A stretch of 64,000 bases of DNA from NCBI RefSeq assembly GCF_000003815.2, contig NC_049990.1, positions 11,881,668-11,945,667 of the forward strand, given 5' to 3'. A program made the position numbers and the translations under genes. Numbering within the stretch: position 1 is the stretch's first letter; each line of letters opens with the position of its first letter. The DNA is from Branchiostoma floridae (Eukaryota > Chordata > Leptocardii > Amphioxiformes > Branchiostomatidae). Positions 43,763-56,435 of this stretch are shown piece by piece. Below the pieces are notes generated by a model. The model was not told where the DNA came from. It saw nothing but the letters and a program-made list of their open reading frames with translations, and did no database searches.

Positions 43763-46700
43763 CTAGGATAACGTAGCAGGCACACCGTCTAGTTTCCCAT
43801 TTTCGAGCTCTGCATTTTCTGGCGTCTTCCTGATATTAAAGACAGGAGAAAAGGCTAGTTAAGAAACTAGTAATCAATAGACTATTAATGGCAAAAAAAT
43901 CAATAAATGTTTTGTTACATTTAGCAAGTCATGTTTTTAATACATGCCAATTTTACATTATTTCTACCAATAAGAACAGATCAAATCAAGTGACGGTATT
44001 TGTCCACGTGTGTATGTGTTCGATATTTTCTTCTACTACTAAGTTCTAGTGGATAACAATTACGTATACCCCGACGTATTCAAAGTTTCTTCATTTTTCC
44101 AAAATTAAAGGTGGTATCTCACCGCACTTGGGACACCAGTGCGACACTGCGGGGTTCGTTCACTGCGGCACTGTTGTGTTATTTTCGCCGATTTTTTTAA
44201 TACTTTAGATATTGCGTAATACGTAAAAGTATGACTTTAATAGTATAAAAATACAAACACGTAAGAAAATTCGTTCTTTATCTCTGAAATTCAATTAGTA
44301 ATCTTTCGAAACCCGCAGTGCCGCACAGGTGTCCCAAGTGCAGTGAGATACCACCTTTAATGTTCTGTTGTGTAGACTGGGCCCCTGGAGAAACGGCGTC
44401 TTCCAAACTTATAGCCATGTAGATACATAACTTACTTTCCCAATTGCTCGGCCTCCTCGATGGTCTGCATGAGCGGTTTGCCCATGGTGTCCGGTAGTAA
44501 CAAGGCCAGTGCTCCGGCCACCAGGGACATGACGCCGAAGATGAGCAGAGGTAGCGGGCTCCACAGATCGCCGATCATGATGGCGAACGGAGCGATGATT
44601 CCTGCGACCCGGGCGCTCATGGACCCCACACCAACCGCAACGCTCCTGCAGAAACGAGTTGTAGAACGTTAATTGGGAGAATCACTTAGAAAATCTACCC
44701 CATTGATGGACCGGGACAAGGAGGTGTAGAAACTTAGCCGCGTTTGGGATTGTGTTCTCGCCACAAAAGCGCCACCTACACCGGCTACACGTAGCGGCGA
44801 GAAGCAGCACTTTTCGCGTTTTGTGGATTTCTCAGTAAATCTGTCAGTGCATTTTCCTGCACGCCCTCTTGTCCAACTTTGTACCCGGGTCAAGCCAACC
44901 TTCCCATACAGTCAGCCTGCGGGACCAAATTTGACTCGCCACCGGTCAACCTTCCCATCCTGCCAGTCTCCGGTTACTTATGACACCTTCTTCCACCTCA
45001 CTTCCTGTCATTCTACAGTATGCAAATAACACATACCAAGACAAACAAGCAACCTGACTGCTGTAGGTACAAACGAGTTCCACGATGACGCACAGGTGTA
45101 TGGAGTTCTTGTGGCCTTATCAAAAGCTCCACCTACCGGATCACTGTGGGGTACAGTTCAGCAGTGTAGTTGTAGATGACCGAAAATGAGATGGAGATTC
45201 CGAACTTGCCAAGCATCGCCAAGGTCGTGCGAACAGGGATCAAATCTGTATAAAAGAAGAGAAATGGTGCTATTAAAAGAGTGCTGACGTAAAAAAAGAA
45301 ATTGTTGTAAAAGTATTGCATGTTTGGAGGTTCATTTCCTTCTTGATTTCATTACTTCATTTCGTTGATATTTATAAATGTCGGCCATCTTGTCCTGACG
45401 TCATTAAGATCACATCTAAACGTTAACATCGAGAATATCTCTTACCTTTCCTAGAGAGTGGCACCGCAACGGTACAAAAGCAACCGATGCCACCAACCAC
45501 CATAGACCCGGACAGAGTCTTCTGTCTGCCGATCCTCTCCATCAGGATAACGGTCACTACGTAGGCCGGAAGTTCCACGGCACCGGAAATGAACGAGTTG
45601 ATGTAATCATCGCCTCCCAGGTTGGAGGTGTTGAGAGATAGTCCGTAGTACACCAAGCTATTCACGAACCTATTTAGGTAAAAAGAATGACACAAAATAA
45701 AGCTAAATAAGACGGAAGTATCGCGAAAAGAGGGGTGTACAAACTTAGCCACGTTCTCGCCGCAAAACATTAGGTGGTCAACATCCTCTCATAGAAGAAA
45801 CTTGCCAGCCAATCACGTTTCATGTTTACCGTAGACAGCGACGTGATTGGCCAGCAACTTTTCCTCCAACAATCAACACAATCTGATTGTCTGACGACTT
45901 GCCAGCGCTGCATTGATCTGATGGGAAGCACGGACCGTGCATGTATGCCGGGGTCCTTATAATTACTTGACATACTGTATACAAGCGACTGGCCTGGCAT
46001 GAGAGGATGGTGAAAAATAAAATGTTCAGCAAATACGTTAATAGCTTACCAGTTAAAGCAAACGTTTAGAGTCCTTTTCCGTAGATTAGGAGTTCGCACC
46101 AGGTCCAAAAGGCTATAACTTCGGTGACTGTGTTGGTCCTCGCTCTTCGTGGCCTGAATAGAGAAAATATAGCAATATTGTTCATACAACTCAATAAAGG
46201 GAATACTTCATCTGGTGCAATTGTAACGCAATGGTTTATCATGCACATATAGCTAGTAGCTGAATTGTACTCTACCGGTACCCACTAGTTAGGCTAATAC
46301 AATGTACCACATTTCCACAAAGGGACCCGACCGGGCTAGCCTGGGTACCATCCAGAAAGAAGTTCGCTCCGGCGTTCATTTTATACTATATACAGTCGCT
46401 TCTAGCTCTGACATTCATTATACACTATATACAGTCGCCATCGGGCTGCGGATTCGCCCCCCGTATCGACGCCACGTATTTCTGAAAACGCGTTCAGGCT
46501 GTACAGAGCAGGCGCCTGCTCTGTACATCCTGAACGCGTTTTCAGAAATACGTGGCGGACGTGGCCTCCCTAAAAAACGTACGGACAAATTGCACGTACG
46601 GCGGGTTGTGCCCTTTTTTAAATTTTTTTTTATTAATCTTTCAGGGTATTCCCTACAGTTTTGATAAAACTGATTTCCAAGGGAGCCTTAGCTTTAGGGA

Positions 46701-49700
46701 GTGTTAGGTATCATTACCTTTGGTCCATGTAGCTCAATTGATTCACTGATGAATCCCGGCTCCAGCTGTACGCCGTTCTTTTCCGCGTACTTGCTGACTA
46801 ACTCCGCTGCTTCCTCGTTTTGTCCCTGGGCTAGAAGCCACCTCGGGGATTCTGGTAAGAACCTAAATGATAAATGTAACTGTTATGAACCCACTGTGAA
46901 CCATGTGATCACACCTACTCAACCCCCCTATTTTAGAAGTAGACTAGTCCTGTTACCTCATTCTGGTGCTAAGAATCCTGGAGGAAACACAATAAACTAT
47001 GTAGCTCTTCAAAATGTCCAGTGTACTGCCAGTACTTTACAATTCATGAAGCAAGAACAACAGTTATTTCACCTTTAGCCGGGGGTACCCTATATCCGCT
47101 ATTTTTTTTAAACGGTAAAAATATTTCAAATTGCATTATTTACAAATATCGCAGTTTGAAACGACCATCCGTCGAAATGATATCCCTGGTTTTAAACACG
47201 ACGGATATAGGTTACCCCCGTGGATAAGGGTAAATTAGCGCCAAAGCCGTTTCTTCAACTCAAGCAAAAGGAATGTGCGATGATTGTTAACGCTTGAAAT
47301 GACAATCAGACAAAATAACGTCCAACTACCGATTATTATCATATTTGCTGCAATGAGAAACGCCCCGAAGGTGAATGGAAATACACCAGCGCATGTACTC
47401 TCCAAGCAGAGGTTAGGCTCCGACTGTTTTTTAGCGTTTTTTAGTCGTTTTTATCGGGCTTTCTATTTTGTCATTTTTCTTGAAGTACGCCAGCCAAACT
47501 TCAGGTTTTGACACAGCAAGATAAAATACAAAATAGAAAGCCCAATAAAAACGACTAAAAAACGTTAAAAAATAGCCGGAGCCTAACTCTGCTCGGAGAG
47601 TACAGTGCATGTACTATTCACTGTTTCCACATGACGTCACAACTCTTATAATACATTAGCTACCGCTACCAAGTTGGCAATATGTCATCATAGAATCCAC
47701 GGTGATTTAAACAGATAATCATGTTCAAATAGAGATGACTTTGAGCTGTTTGAAGCATGACCTGGCACACGGTCTATGTACATGTATAACGCAACAAAAT
47801 GGCGAATGATTTATTACGTCATAATCACATGACTTCAAACACCCAATCAGCTCTATGCATATCACCACGTCGCGACACTTACCACCAGTATCCAATGACA
47901 ATGACACTCGGTAGTGTCATAGCTAGCTGCAGCATTTGCCAGTCTCTTATGAAGTAGGCTAGAAGTGACAACAGCATGATGCCTCCAGCAAACCACATCT
48001 GAACAAAGATCCCGCAAATGGTTCGTCTCGTAGCTCCTACGATCTCCATAACTGTGGAATGAGCAGAACGAATGATGAAATGCGATATTGCTCTTCATTA
48101 TAAGAGTTATCTACCATACTCTTTATTGTAATACCTAACCTTTGNNNNNNNNNNNNNNNNNNNNNNNNNNNNNNNNNNNNNNNNNNNNNNNNNNNNNNNN
48201 NNNNNNNNNNNNNNNNNNNNNNNNNNNNNNNNNNNNNNNNNNNNCGCCACCACGTAACTCCCGTTGGAAGTGAAGCCGACCAAGAATCTGAAGAATAGCC
48301 AGGCTCCGTAGTTCGGTAGGAACGCGTTCACAATACCGGACAAGCACTCACCGACCATACACACGATGAAGATCTTTCTCCGGCCAAACCTCAAAACAAA
48401 ACAAAACAAAAGAAGAAATTACATCAATCGTAGCCATAGATTTAAAAACAGCCTAAGCAATATTAGAGCTTGAGTGGAAACAATTTGGATAAGGCAATCC
48501 TTATGAAATTGATATCTACTGTACTATATTCGCACATTTATATCATTATTTCATACATGTAAAAATGGTGCAGAAGCAAGTCGCGCTAGAACTCCCCAAA
48601 TAATGTAACCCACAAAAATTAGACTTCACGGCGTCCTCACACCACTACGACATCGAATATTTGCTCCTTGAATGTTGGTATTGAATGGAATAGAGTTGCT
48701 TCTTCTTATTACGTAGAAAAGTGCCCACAAAATTGGCTTTGATAATTGAAGTTCTACAACCCTGACTTGACTCGGGCTGATATTGCTTAGCTTGCCTTTA
48801 AAAAGACAAAGTAACGGTTGCTGTCACATTGTCAAGTTCTTCAATACAATACAATATAATACAATACAATACAATACAATACATGTCAAATTTTGGGTAA
48901 ATAGAATTTTTAATCAATCAGTGACTGGTTTTGACAGGTAAACACACATACCTCCAAATTTTCGATGGCTATCAGTCCATCATACATATATCACTATCAG
49001 TCCATCATGATCACAACTCTCGCGAGAACTAGGTCACTCCGTGATCATGATGGACTGATAGCCATCGAAAATTTGGAGGTATGTGTGTTTACCTGTCAAA
49101 ACTAGTCACTGACTGATGAAAAATTCTATTAATTGTTTACATACGTGACTAATGAATCTCTTCAACGATGTAAAATTTTGAATACGTAATTTGATGCATA
49201 CCTGTCAGCCAAGTTCCCGAACACCACTGCACCGGACATGACGCCCATCATGAAGATTGCCTGGTTCAAACGAGACATCCATTTCCGGTCACATACCAAG
49301 TCCCACTGAAACAAAAATGGCGGCTTTCAATTTTACAATGTATATATGCAACGTTCACTTCGACTGCTGAAATAAAGGATTCCAGACGAAATCTCAGAAG
49401 AACTGTCCAAATGTAAAATGATTAAGAATACGGTAAATGCAAAACGTGGTGAAATACGATATGATGATAGCTTAGAATTACATTTTTTTATCCACAATTT
49501 ACATCATATAACACCGAATGAGTAATTGTACAATGTTCATATTTAGCATTCACTTTGACTTCTGAAATAAAGGATTTTAGAACAACTTTTCGAATGTAAA
49601 ATGATTAAGAATACGGTAAATACAACATAGCATAAAAAAAGAATTTCCTGTCAGTGAATGTATTTTATCAAGTTTTGGAAAGCAATTTACAAATTTAAAG

Positions 49701-52700
49701 CAGCTGAAACATATATCATTTGATGACAAGTTGACCCATAAAAGTACGTTTATGCTATGGAAATTCCGTGTAACTGCGGATATGTCCGGCCACGTGGAGC
49801 CGCTCAACCGTGAAGCAATCGGCTGAAATTAGGCGGAACATACGTCATTACTCTCCCCGTAGCCCAGCCATGTTTCTCGTCAGGTCTTTGTCAAACATAT
49901 CTCACGAAAATGTTGCATCAAACTCAAAGACTACGAAACATTAAGCATATTTTCACCGCTTTCCCTTACGTAATGATCCTCATTTGACTTGTTTGGCTGA
50001 GTCAATTGTTATGTATGGTTTTTCATGTAATACGTTGCGTCCGTTGAATTAAATTTGTTTCTAGTTACCGTATATCTAGAGAAGGTATACATGGAATTTG
50101 TTTCCCGACGCTTTGTCTGTCTGCGTTTGGTTGTATTCGAGGTATGTTTCCCTTTTTAGTTTCCTCAAAAAAATAGATCGGTTCCTTTGATCTCAGTCCC
50201 CCTAGCGCACGCCGCATGCCAATGTCCATTATGAACCGAATTTTGGCTTATTTCTTATTGGAAGGTCTGATAGACGCTTCCGATTCCATCCGGTCATTAG
50301 TTATTATCAAGTACCTAGTGTCTACATCATTGTATTGGCTTGGCTAAAATATATATAGGGAAGATATGACCCCGCAGTTAACTAGATATCACATATCCGA
50401 TAACAGTTGTAATACTCGTAGTTTGTGTAACGATAAGTGATACATAAATCAAACATATCGCCACCTAAATATAAGAGTGGATGTAGTCTCTAGATCTAGC
50501 TAGCTCTTGTTATGAAGCCAAATTCAATACATGCCGTACAATCCTTTGTCTCTTGACAGTGCCCCCGGTCGTATATTTTGGTGAAATACAACCGGTGGCA
50601 CTGTGGATAGTACAACTCTCTCTTGAAACAATAAATTGTATGCCTAGTATTACATTGGCCAGACAAATTAATTCTTTGTGCTTTTTAGGTATTTGAAATC
50701 GTCATATTTTCCTCCTGTATCTTATATGATCGTCTTGAATGTGAGGCCCCTGTGTCTGTCTATCTTTGATATGCGTTCATACAATTACATGTATCTGATA
50801 TCTTTAAAAACTTATCTTTGGGTCTGTATGCTCTCTTAATGTACGGACGGAGTCGACCACTTTAATTGATATCCCACGTATTTCGTTCGCAGCTGCTCTT
50901 ATTCGACGTTAAGTGTAACCAATGTAATGAAATGTGCAAGGAAGAGTTTACATTCGGCGCAAATAATAGTTTACGTAGTGGGATTCACTGTAAAGCGTAT
51001 TAGCCTGCCCCAAAAACTTTTCCATATTATGCGTAAGGAATAACATACACTTCATACGCACATACGCTTCACAGTGATGTCCCCATTTCATCAAAGTAAT
51101 ATATGATATTAGGAAGCTCGGCGCGGGCCCAAGTTTGTTGACAAGGTTTTTGTCACGTCGTACCATTCTTCTGAGTCCGTCACGTCTTTCATTTGATATC
51201 AAATATTATGGGGTGCCCGAGAGGTCGTTCATTTGATACAGAGATCAAGTGAGTCCAGGACATTACATGCTTACCGTCATGACAACTGTTGACTCGTACT
51301 GGTCCTTGCTGTAGATCCATCCGTCATCACAGGGCTGTTTGGACGTATTATCTCCGGGAGAAGTGTACCTGTAAGAGTAAGATATACATTTGTATCAATG
51401 GTTTGTTTATTAAGCAAAGGTGCGGGAATGTAACACTAGTAACACCTTTCTCCGCGAGGTAACCTATGTCCGATGTATATAATTAAAAACAGGACATTTA
51501 AGGTATATAAAGTCGACGGAGTGTTTCTGCAATATGTCAAATACTCCAGTTTGAAACCACCGTCCGATTAAAACCACTTTACACAAGTTGTTTTTAAAAA
51601 CAACGTATAAATTAATATAAAGGTTATCCCCCGATAAAGGTGAACTAGTGCTACTGAAGTGGCAGCCAAAGCTGAATTGTTTCCTGGAGTTTGCACTATT
51701 TTAAATTAAAAGCAGAAGTAGGATGGCATTGCAAGTAAAAGCATGAATATATTGTAAGGCAACGTTAAGTTTATCAAAATCAACGTAAACATAAAACAGA
51801 ATAGAACAATCTTGAAGTAGCCGTGTTTTTTTAACAAACACACGTGTACGCGTATACGGCTAATTATTTCTTGCTGAATTGTCAGAATGATAACATCGCA
51901 AGGAAACCTGATATTACATAACTTTTGAACAATTCTGAAATTTGATTTCAATGCTTTATTTTTCTCAGTTGTTCAAAAATTTCTTGCTGTTTATCTTTGG
52001 AGGGATGAAGTTTATCAATGGGAATTCGAGTATTTTTCTAATAGGGTCACTAGAGACCAAGTTGTCGTCACGTACCGACCAAAACTGTTTATGGGAAATC
52101 GCGCACGTGGTTGGTCACATCAATCTTATCATTGATTGACACTTGCCACTGTATCACGCAATAGGAGTGATTCCCCATCAGGTTTTCGTGTCTGGTGGCA
52201 CATACCTAGGGCAGCAATGGTCAAGCGCCACAAGCGCTTTCGTAGTACTGTTTCTATAATATGGAAAGATTTGAAAACGGCTAAAAGTATCAAATGTACG
52301 AAAGTTTTTGCCAGCACATTCAAGGGCGTATGATGCCTCTGCTCAACATGTGGTAGGTTTTTCAAATAGCGAAGAGATCTTTCGTAGTACTGTTTCAATG
52401 AAAAGATTTGAATACCGCTAGAGGTAGCTAGCAACAACGTTGGTATCAAATATCCGAAAGTTTTGCCAGCACATTCCCGGGCGCATGCCTCTTATCAACA
52501 TGTGGTATATTCTGAAATAGCGAAGAGACGACCGACCGACTACACATCCTTTAAAAACTAGTACTACAGAGAGAAAAAAAGGTGTTCGGAAATTTCTAGC
52601 TGTCTAGTGTGTTAACCTAGCCTGACTATCATCCTAGTTAGTCTTTGAGGTTCAGGTAAATTCAGGTAAATTTATGTAGTTTACTGGCGGGCCTTGGTTG

Positions 52701-53358
52701 GCTGGTTAGTGAAGGGGAAGTACAGGAGCCCCGTAAACCAACTGAGGATGATACTCAGGCTAACGTTAAGCGACAGCACAAATGAAATTCCATATAGCCT
52801 GGAATATATATATCCATTTAGCCTAAATGTGCCTGAACACGAACAGGAGTCGTGCCTCAATTGCTTCAAAGTTCAAGCCTGGGTGCCAGATTGTTTCCCG
52901 GACATACAAGGGGCTATAGTCCTCGGCTCTAGGGACAACATGCCATCAAGGAATTTTCCAACAGCAGCCTCAAAATGTCTGGCAACCAGGCTATCCCCAG
53001 ATGAATAAGTCTAGGCCGGACTGGTTCGAGGCAAACTTCCATGCTGTTATGTAATGATATCTAATGTACTTTACCTTTCACATTGGCTGTATACCATATT
53101 CCCGTCGTCCGACTTCTCTCTGGGGATAGTCATGTTCATGACGTTGTTCCAGGTGTCCGTACCGTAAATCCTCTCCATGTTCTGCGGCTGCAAGTCACCG
53201 GGCACCCGACAGTAGTGCTCGGGCGTATCGCCGACGAAGACGACCGCCAAGAAATGCATCCCGTTCAACAAAATAGGAAAACATGCCATGAGATACAACA
53301 GGGCCTGGTAGCGACCGAAATGGCCGATCCGGTCCAACACCTTGTCGAAATCAACCAT
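43763..53358 (-). CDS. SLC22 family organic ion transporter
   Basis: A major-facilitator plasma-membrane carrier of the SLC22 (OCT/OCTN/OAT) family; the substrate cannot be told from sequence. Eleven exons in transcript order: 53358-53075, 51368-51275, 49305-49202, 48389 to the gap, 48051-47883, 46862-46718, 46153-46050, 45669-45446, 45245-45137, 44645-44436 and 43829-43763, about 555 residues. Family marks: LDRIGHFGRYQ at the N terminus, a large Cys-bearing first extracellular loop with N-glycosylation sequons (NMT, NTS), WDLVCDRKW, RFGRRK after TM2, LPESPRWLL after TM6, NYTAELYPTVIR in TM10 and VAVGVGSMSARV in TM11. Gap 48145-48244 hides the end of exon 4, only a few codons. Start context AAAAATGG is good. 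Reading past the exon 10 donor would stop at once (TAA), a possible shorter isoform. Confidence 0.95.
44109..44356. mobile_element. TTAA-flanked MITE (248 bp) in last SLC22 intron
   Basis: The ends read AGGTGGTATCTCACCGCACT and, inverted, AGTGCAGTGAGATACCACCT, with further pairing of GGGACACC and GGTGTCCC. TTAA sits on both sides (44105-44108 and 44357-44360). A diverged copy lies at 59699-59946. Confidence 0.87.
45795..46010. repeat. Possible short-TIR element in SLC22 intron 7
   Basis: CATCCTCTCAT near the left and ATGAGAGGATG near the right are inverted, with little further pairing. Non-coding. Only the 11-bp ends support it. Confidence 0.35.
46365..46435. repeat. Short tandem repeat of TTCGCTCCGGCGTTCATT-type unit
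   Basis: Two imperfect copies, each ending ACTATATACAGTCGC, in SLC22 intron 6. The same motif occurs once at about 13226, so it is an interspersed family. Confidence 0.55.
46438..46617. mobile_element. Truncated relative of the 41310 MITE carrying a long palindrome
   Basis: It shares CATCGGGCTGCGGATTCGCC at the left and GGCGGGTTGTGCCCTT at the right with the element at 41310-41599. The centre, 46471-46556, is an 86-bp palindrome with one mismatched pair around AGGCGCCT. The 5' end is missing. Confidence 0.7.
47062..47242. mobile_element. MITE with CGGGGGTAACCTATATCCG termini, copy 1
   Basis: CGGGGGTACCCTATATCCG (47080-47098) and its inverted form CGGATATAGGTTACCCCCG (47202-47220) frame a non-coding AT-rich core. 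It lies in SLC22 intron 5. Confidence 0.7.
47394..47613. mobile_element. Fold-back element in SLC22 intron 5
   Basis: The left arm starts CATGTACTCTCCAAGCAGAG and continues through GGTTAGGCTCCG and TTTTTTAGTCGTTTTTAT to GGGCTTTCTATTTTGT. The right arm repeats this in inverted order, giving arms of about 85 bp around a 50-bp loop. Confidence 0.8.
48145..48244. other. Assembly gap (100 N)
   Basis: Exactly 100 N. It removes the 3' end of SLC22 exon 4 and its donor site. Confidence 0.99.
48842..48890. repeat. (ACAAT)n microsatellite
   Basis: About eight pentanucleotide copies next to the left arm of the fold-back at 48901. Confidence 0.9.
48901..49128. repeat. Long inverted repeat (83-bp arms) in SLC22 intron 3
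   Basis: Left arm 48901-48983 and right arm 49046-49128 pair with only a few mismatches. The loop contains a second, partial copy of the inner arm (ATCAGTCCATCATGATCAC, 48996-49014) that pairs perfectly with 49041-49059, allowing two alternative hairpins. Confidence 0.9.
51433..51653. mobile_element. MITE, second member of the 47062 family
   Basis: The left end CACTAGTAACACCTTTCTCC plus GAGGTAACCTATGTCCG pairs with the right end AAGGTTATCCCCCGATAAAG plus GTGAACTAGTG. It lies in SLC22 intron 1 and is more diverged than the copy at 47062. Confidence 0.65.
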
Positions 53359-54610
53359 TTTTCTGCTCGTATGTCAGTCCTGCTGTGTCGAAACTCTTCG
53401 CCCTTCTTTCACAACTGTTGGAGCTATCGCTCGCGTGCTCCCCAAGGATCTGTGACCCAAATTTAAAACGGAGGAGGTCACAGCGATCAGCCCTGATAAT
53501 TTTGTACGGTGGGTGAAACCGGTCGGTGGTGCCGTTTGCTGGTTTGATGCAGTCTCACTCGGCTTTAGCTGTTGGAAAGAAAACAAGGAAATAGATAAAC
53601 AAACTGCGGTCCTCAAACATGGTGCTACTATTGTAAGTGTTGAACATTGTTCTCGCTATTGAGTTCTACGTATATATACTGTTTTACGAGTTTCAAAAGT
53701 CAGGACTAAGATTCTGTGACAGAACCTTTAAGCAGCTTAAAGTTTTGGATTACACCCAAACCGTTAATCCGACGAGTAGATACGTTATCATTCTGTGATT
53801 GATATAAACTGTCCATCTTGAAACCCTTTCCTAGATCCTCAGTCCTACGGGGCCCCATACGGCATTCCCGCTCACATGTGTGGCAGGAGGTGGGCTCTCC
53901 TGGGCATTTGGAACTGTTTGCTTTTCTAGTACAAACATGTTTGCACTCACGTCAAGGAATGGCACACATCGATCTTGTCCATTTCTGTTCTACCTGGTAA
54001 AGAACGCAAGCTAGAAGTTTCGAGAAATATTGAATTTGGACATCAGTTTGTTGAAGATATTTACATATAACCGGCCAACCTTGAAACTATCATTGACGTA
54101 CCTGAATACGCCCAGATTCAGATTACATAAATATTATACTGTATCCATCCTGATAAGAGTGGAAAGTATACATAAATCATATTTTGTGTCGACATTAGGA
54201 AACTCTGCAGACTCTATGTACAGTCTACACAAAGTTGTGAAACGATATTGATAACTATAACATTTTGTTTTGCTGTTGCTGAAAATCTCCTAAAGGACCC
54301 CCACCCTTGAAGCTACAACAAATGTGCGCCATACGAAAGTCATATTACAATACTTTCTCCCAGTTGAAAATAAAGATAACTTGATCGAGTAATACAAAGT
54401 GAAGAAAAGTTACAACAAGTTGAGACAATCTGAAAATTGAACACATACCGTGAATGTATACTATACTGCAGACGTGCTCTGCCCAAACGTTCCTCCCGGA
54501 TTGGCCTCTTCACTGTAATAACCAATTTCCACCAACAATTACTGGAGAGAAAATCACCGGAGGTCCGTTTTGCTCGCAGAACGTACTACTGAAACTTCCA
54601 CCGCCACGGA
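53359..54610 (-). other. SLC22 5' UTR with a probable untranslated first exon
   Basis: On the minus strand TTTCTTTCCAACAG at about 53572-53585 is a strong acceptor upstream of the start codon, and CATTCACG|GTATGT at about 54450 is a matching donor. This suggests a non-coding exon of roughly 150 bases starting near 54600, an 880-bp intron, then a 5' UTR part joined to coding exon 1. Confidence 0.5.
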
Positions 54611-54628
54611 AGTCAGTCCGGGACACGG

Positions 54629-54823
54629 TATTTATAAGTTTTTACCTGCACGTGACTTCAGCTCATGAATAAACATTAGTTTTTCTGATACGGCCGCTCA
54701 TTGGTGGAGAATACAGCTCATGAATAAACATGAGTTTTTCTAATTCGGCTGCTCATTGGTGGAGAATACAGCTCATGAATAAACATGAGTTTTTCTAATT
54801 CGGCTGCTCATTGGTGGAGAATA
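54629..54823 (-). promoter_or_regulatory. SLC22 promoter: TATA box, E-box and three tandem CCAAT units
   Basis: On the minus strand, moving downstream: three copies of a 55-bp unit (54823-54659), each with ACCAATGAGC; then CACGTG (54654-54649); then TATAAATA (54636-54629). The order and spacing fit a core promoter firing near 54600 toward the SLC22 start codon. The assignment is inferred from position. Confidence 0.6.
54659..54823. repeat. 55-bp tandem repeat, three copies
   Basis: Unit CAGCTCATGAATAAACATGA, then GTTTTTCTAATTCGGC and TGCTCATTGGTGGAGAATA. Copies start at 54659, 54714 and 54769. The last two are nearly identical; the first has a few changes. Confidence 0.93.
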
Positions 54824-54824
54824 T

Positions 54825-56435
54825 AAGAGTGAATAGATCGTCATTTTTGAGAGATTGTAATCAATTTCAATACGAGAACACTTTACGCTAATCAACACCA
54901 GGTCATGGGTCTTACGCTGGACTAATCAGCAGTGCACTACAGGAGAGGGAACAGAAGTTGCAAAAAATTCTAACACTTTTACAGCGCTTGCAATGTGTAA
55001 CTGTAAGAAAGTGTTTAGCGTTTGTCATCTAAGGTTCTGTAGATATAACCCTCCAAGCAGATATTCAACAGTTGGCAGTGAGATCGCAATATGTTCTCTT
55101 GAATAACTTTTCTAACGTGTGTACGTTACGAGTATAACAAGTCAGAAAATGTCACACAATGAAAACCTTACTGGTGTATTTTGTCGTGCTTCTGGACATC
55201 TAAATGAATCACCAGATAACCAAAGCCGATAAGCACCGCCTTGGTATTAAATACGTGGCGGTGCTTTGGCTCACTTGGGCGCTGACAGATCTAGGTCAAC
55301 TCGGTAACCTCAGGCAGTACAAGGTTACTAGAACTTGTAGTAAATAAATAATGTGCAGCAAATTAAAATCATAAGAAGTGGCATCATCACCCATCCCTCA
55401 ACCCTAGACCCTAACTAGTAACTTCTTTTATCATCTGTTTCAATACTGGCAATACGGGCCATTCCATTTGCTGGCATCCCAGGGGTTGACGTACCGCTTT
55501 CCTATCCTATTCATTTCTATGATATCGATACTAGCAATCTCACCAAGAATAGAGTGTAACCCTAGGCCCTATAATGTAATGGTCTCGCCCTGTAAAGTGT
55601 AACCCTAAAATGTAATGGTCTCGCCTGTGCGCAAACGTTGACAGCTATCTGTCTCAATCGGAAGTGACGGAAGCTATGATGCTGGTACTTGATATTCATA
55701 ATTCAGGTATTAATGAGCAATGTAAGCATTTTCCCTCTGTATGAATGTTTTCAGTCCCACTGAAACGATATTTCCTGGTAATGATAACAATCTTTGTCTC
55801 GTTTGCTTTTCCATTATTCATAAAAAAAAGAAATATTCTTTTTAGTTGTGCTTTTTGATTCAGCCAGGTAGCAGGAAAAGAAAGTGTTGAGGTTATAATA
55901 ATAATACTAATACTCCTAATAACAATGTGGCAATCTGAGCGTTTATGTGCAAACATATACAGATATGTTGCTGTAAGACGCATACTTTTCCGTTTGAAAA
56001 AGGCGTAGTAACCGGGATATGATGTAAAATACAAAGTGCCAGACTTGTTACTGAGAAGCAGAGTCTCCTACCATATTGCTTCTGAACTGCACTATCAAAG
56101 ACTGCTTCTACCGTAAGTTCCCCTTTTCTGACTTCTCTCTCTCTCTCTCTGTCTCTCTCCCTCTTTTTGCCTCTCTCTCTCCATTAGAAGTTCCTCCATA
56201 TTTTGTCTAAATAGCACATTGAGGGTGTTGTTTCAAAATACGCTTTAGTTGTTTGTATTCATTCTTCTAAAAGCCATGGGTATCCCTACCTTTGCAGAAG
56301 TGTGTGATCGTGTATCCCTTACAAAAAAGGTATACCTCAGATATTGATACATTCTTTTAATCACACGCACAGAAAATATGTACAGAAAAGTTTTAAGGCC
56401 TCTTCTTCCACCTCCATCGTTTTATCTACCATTAC
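54825..56435. other. Non-coding region upstream of the SLC22 promoter
   Basis: No gene was recognised. There is a short hairpin AGCACCGCC...GGCGGTGCT at about 55231-55264 and a (CT)n run at about 56137-56180. Confidence 0.5.
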
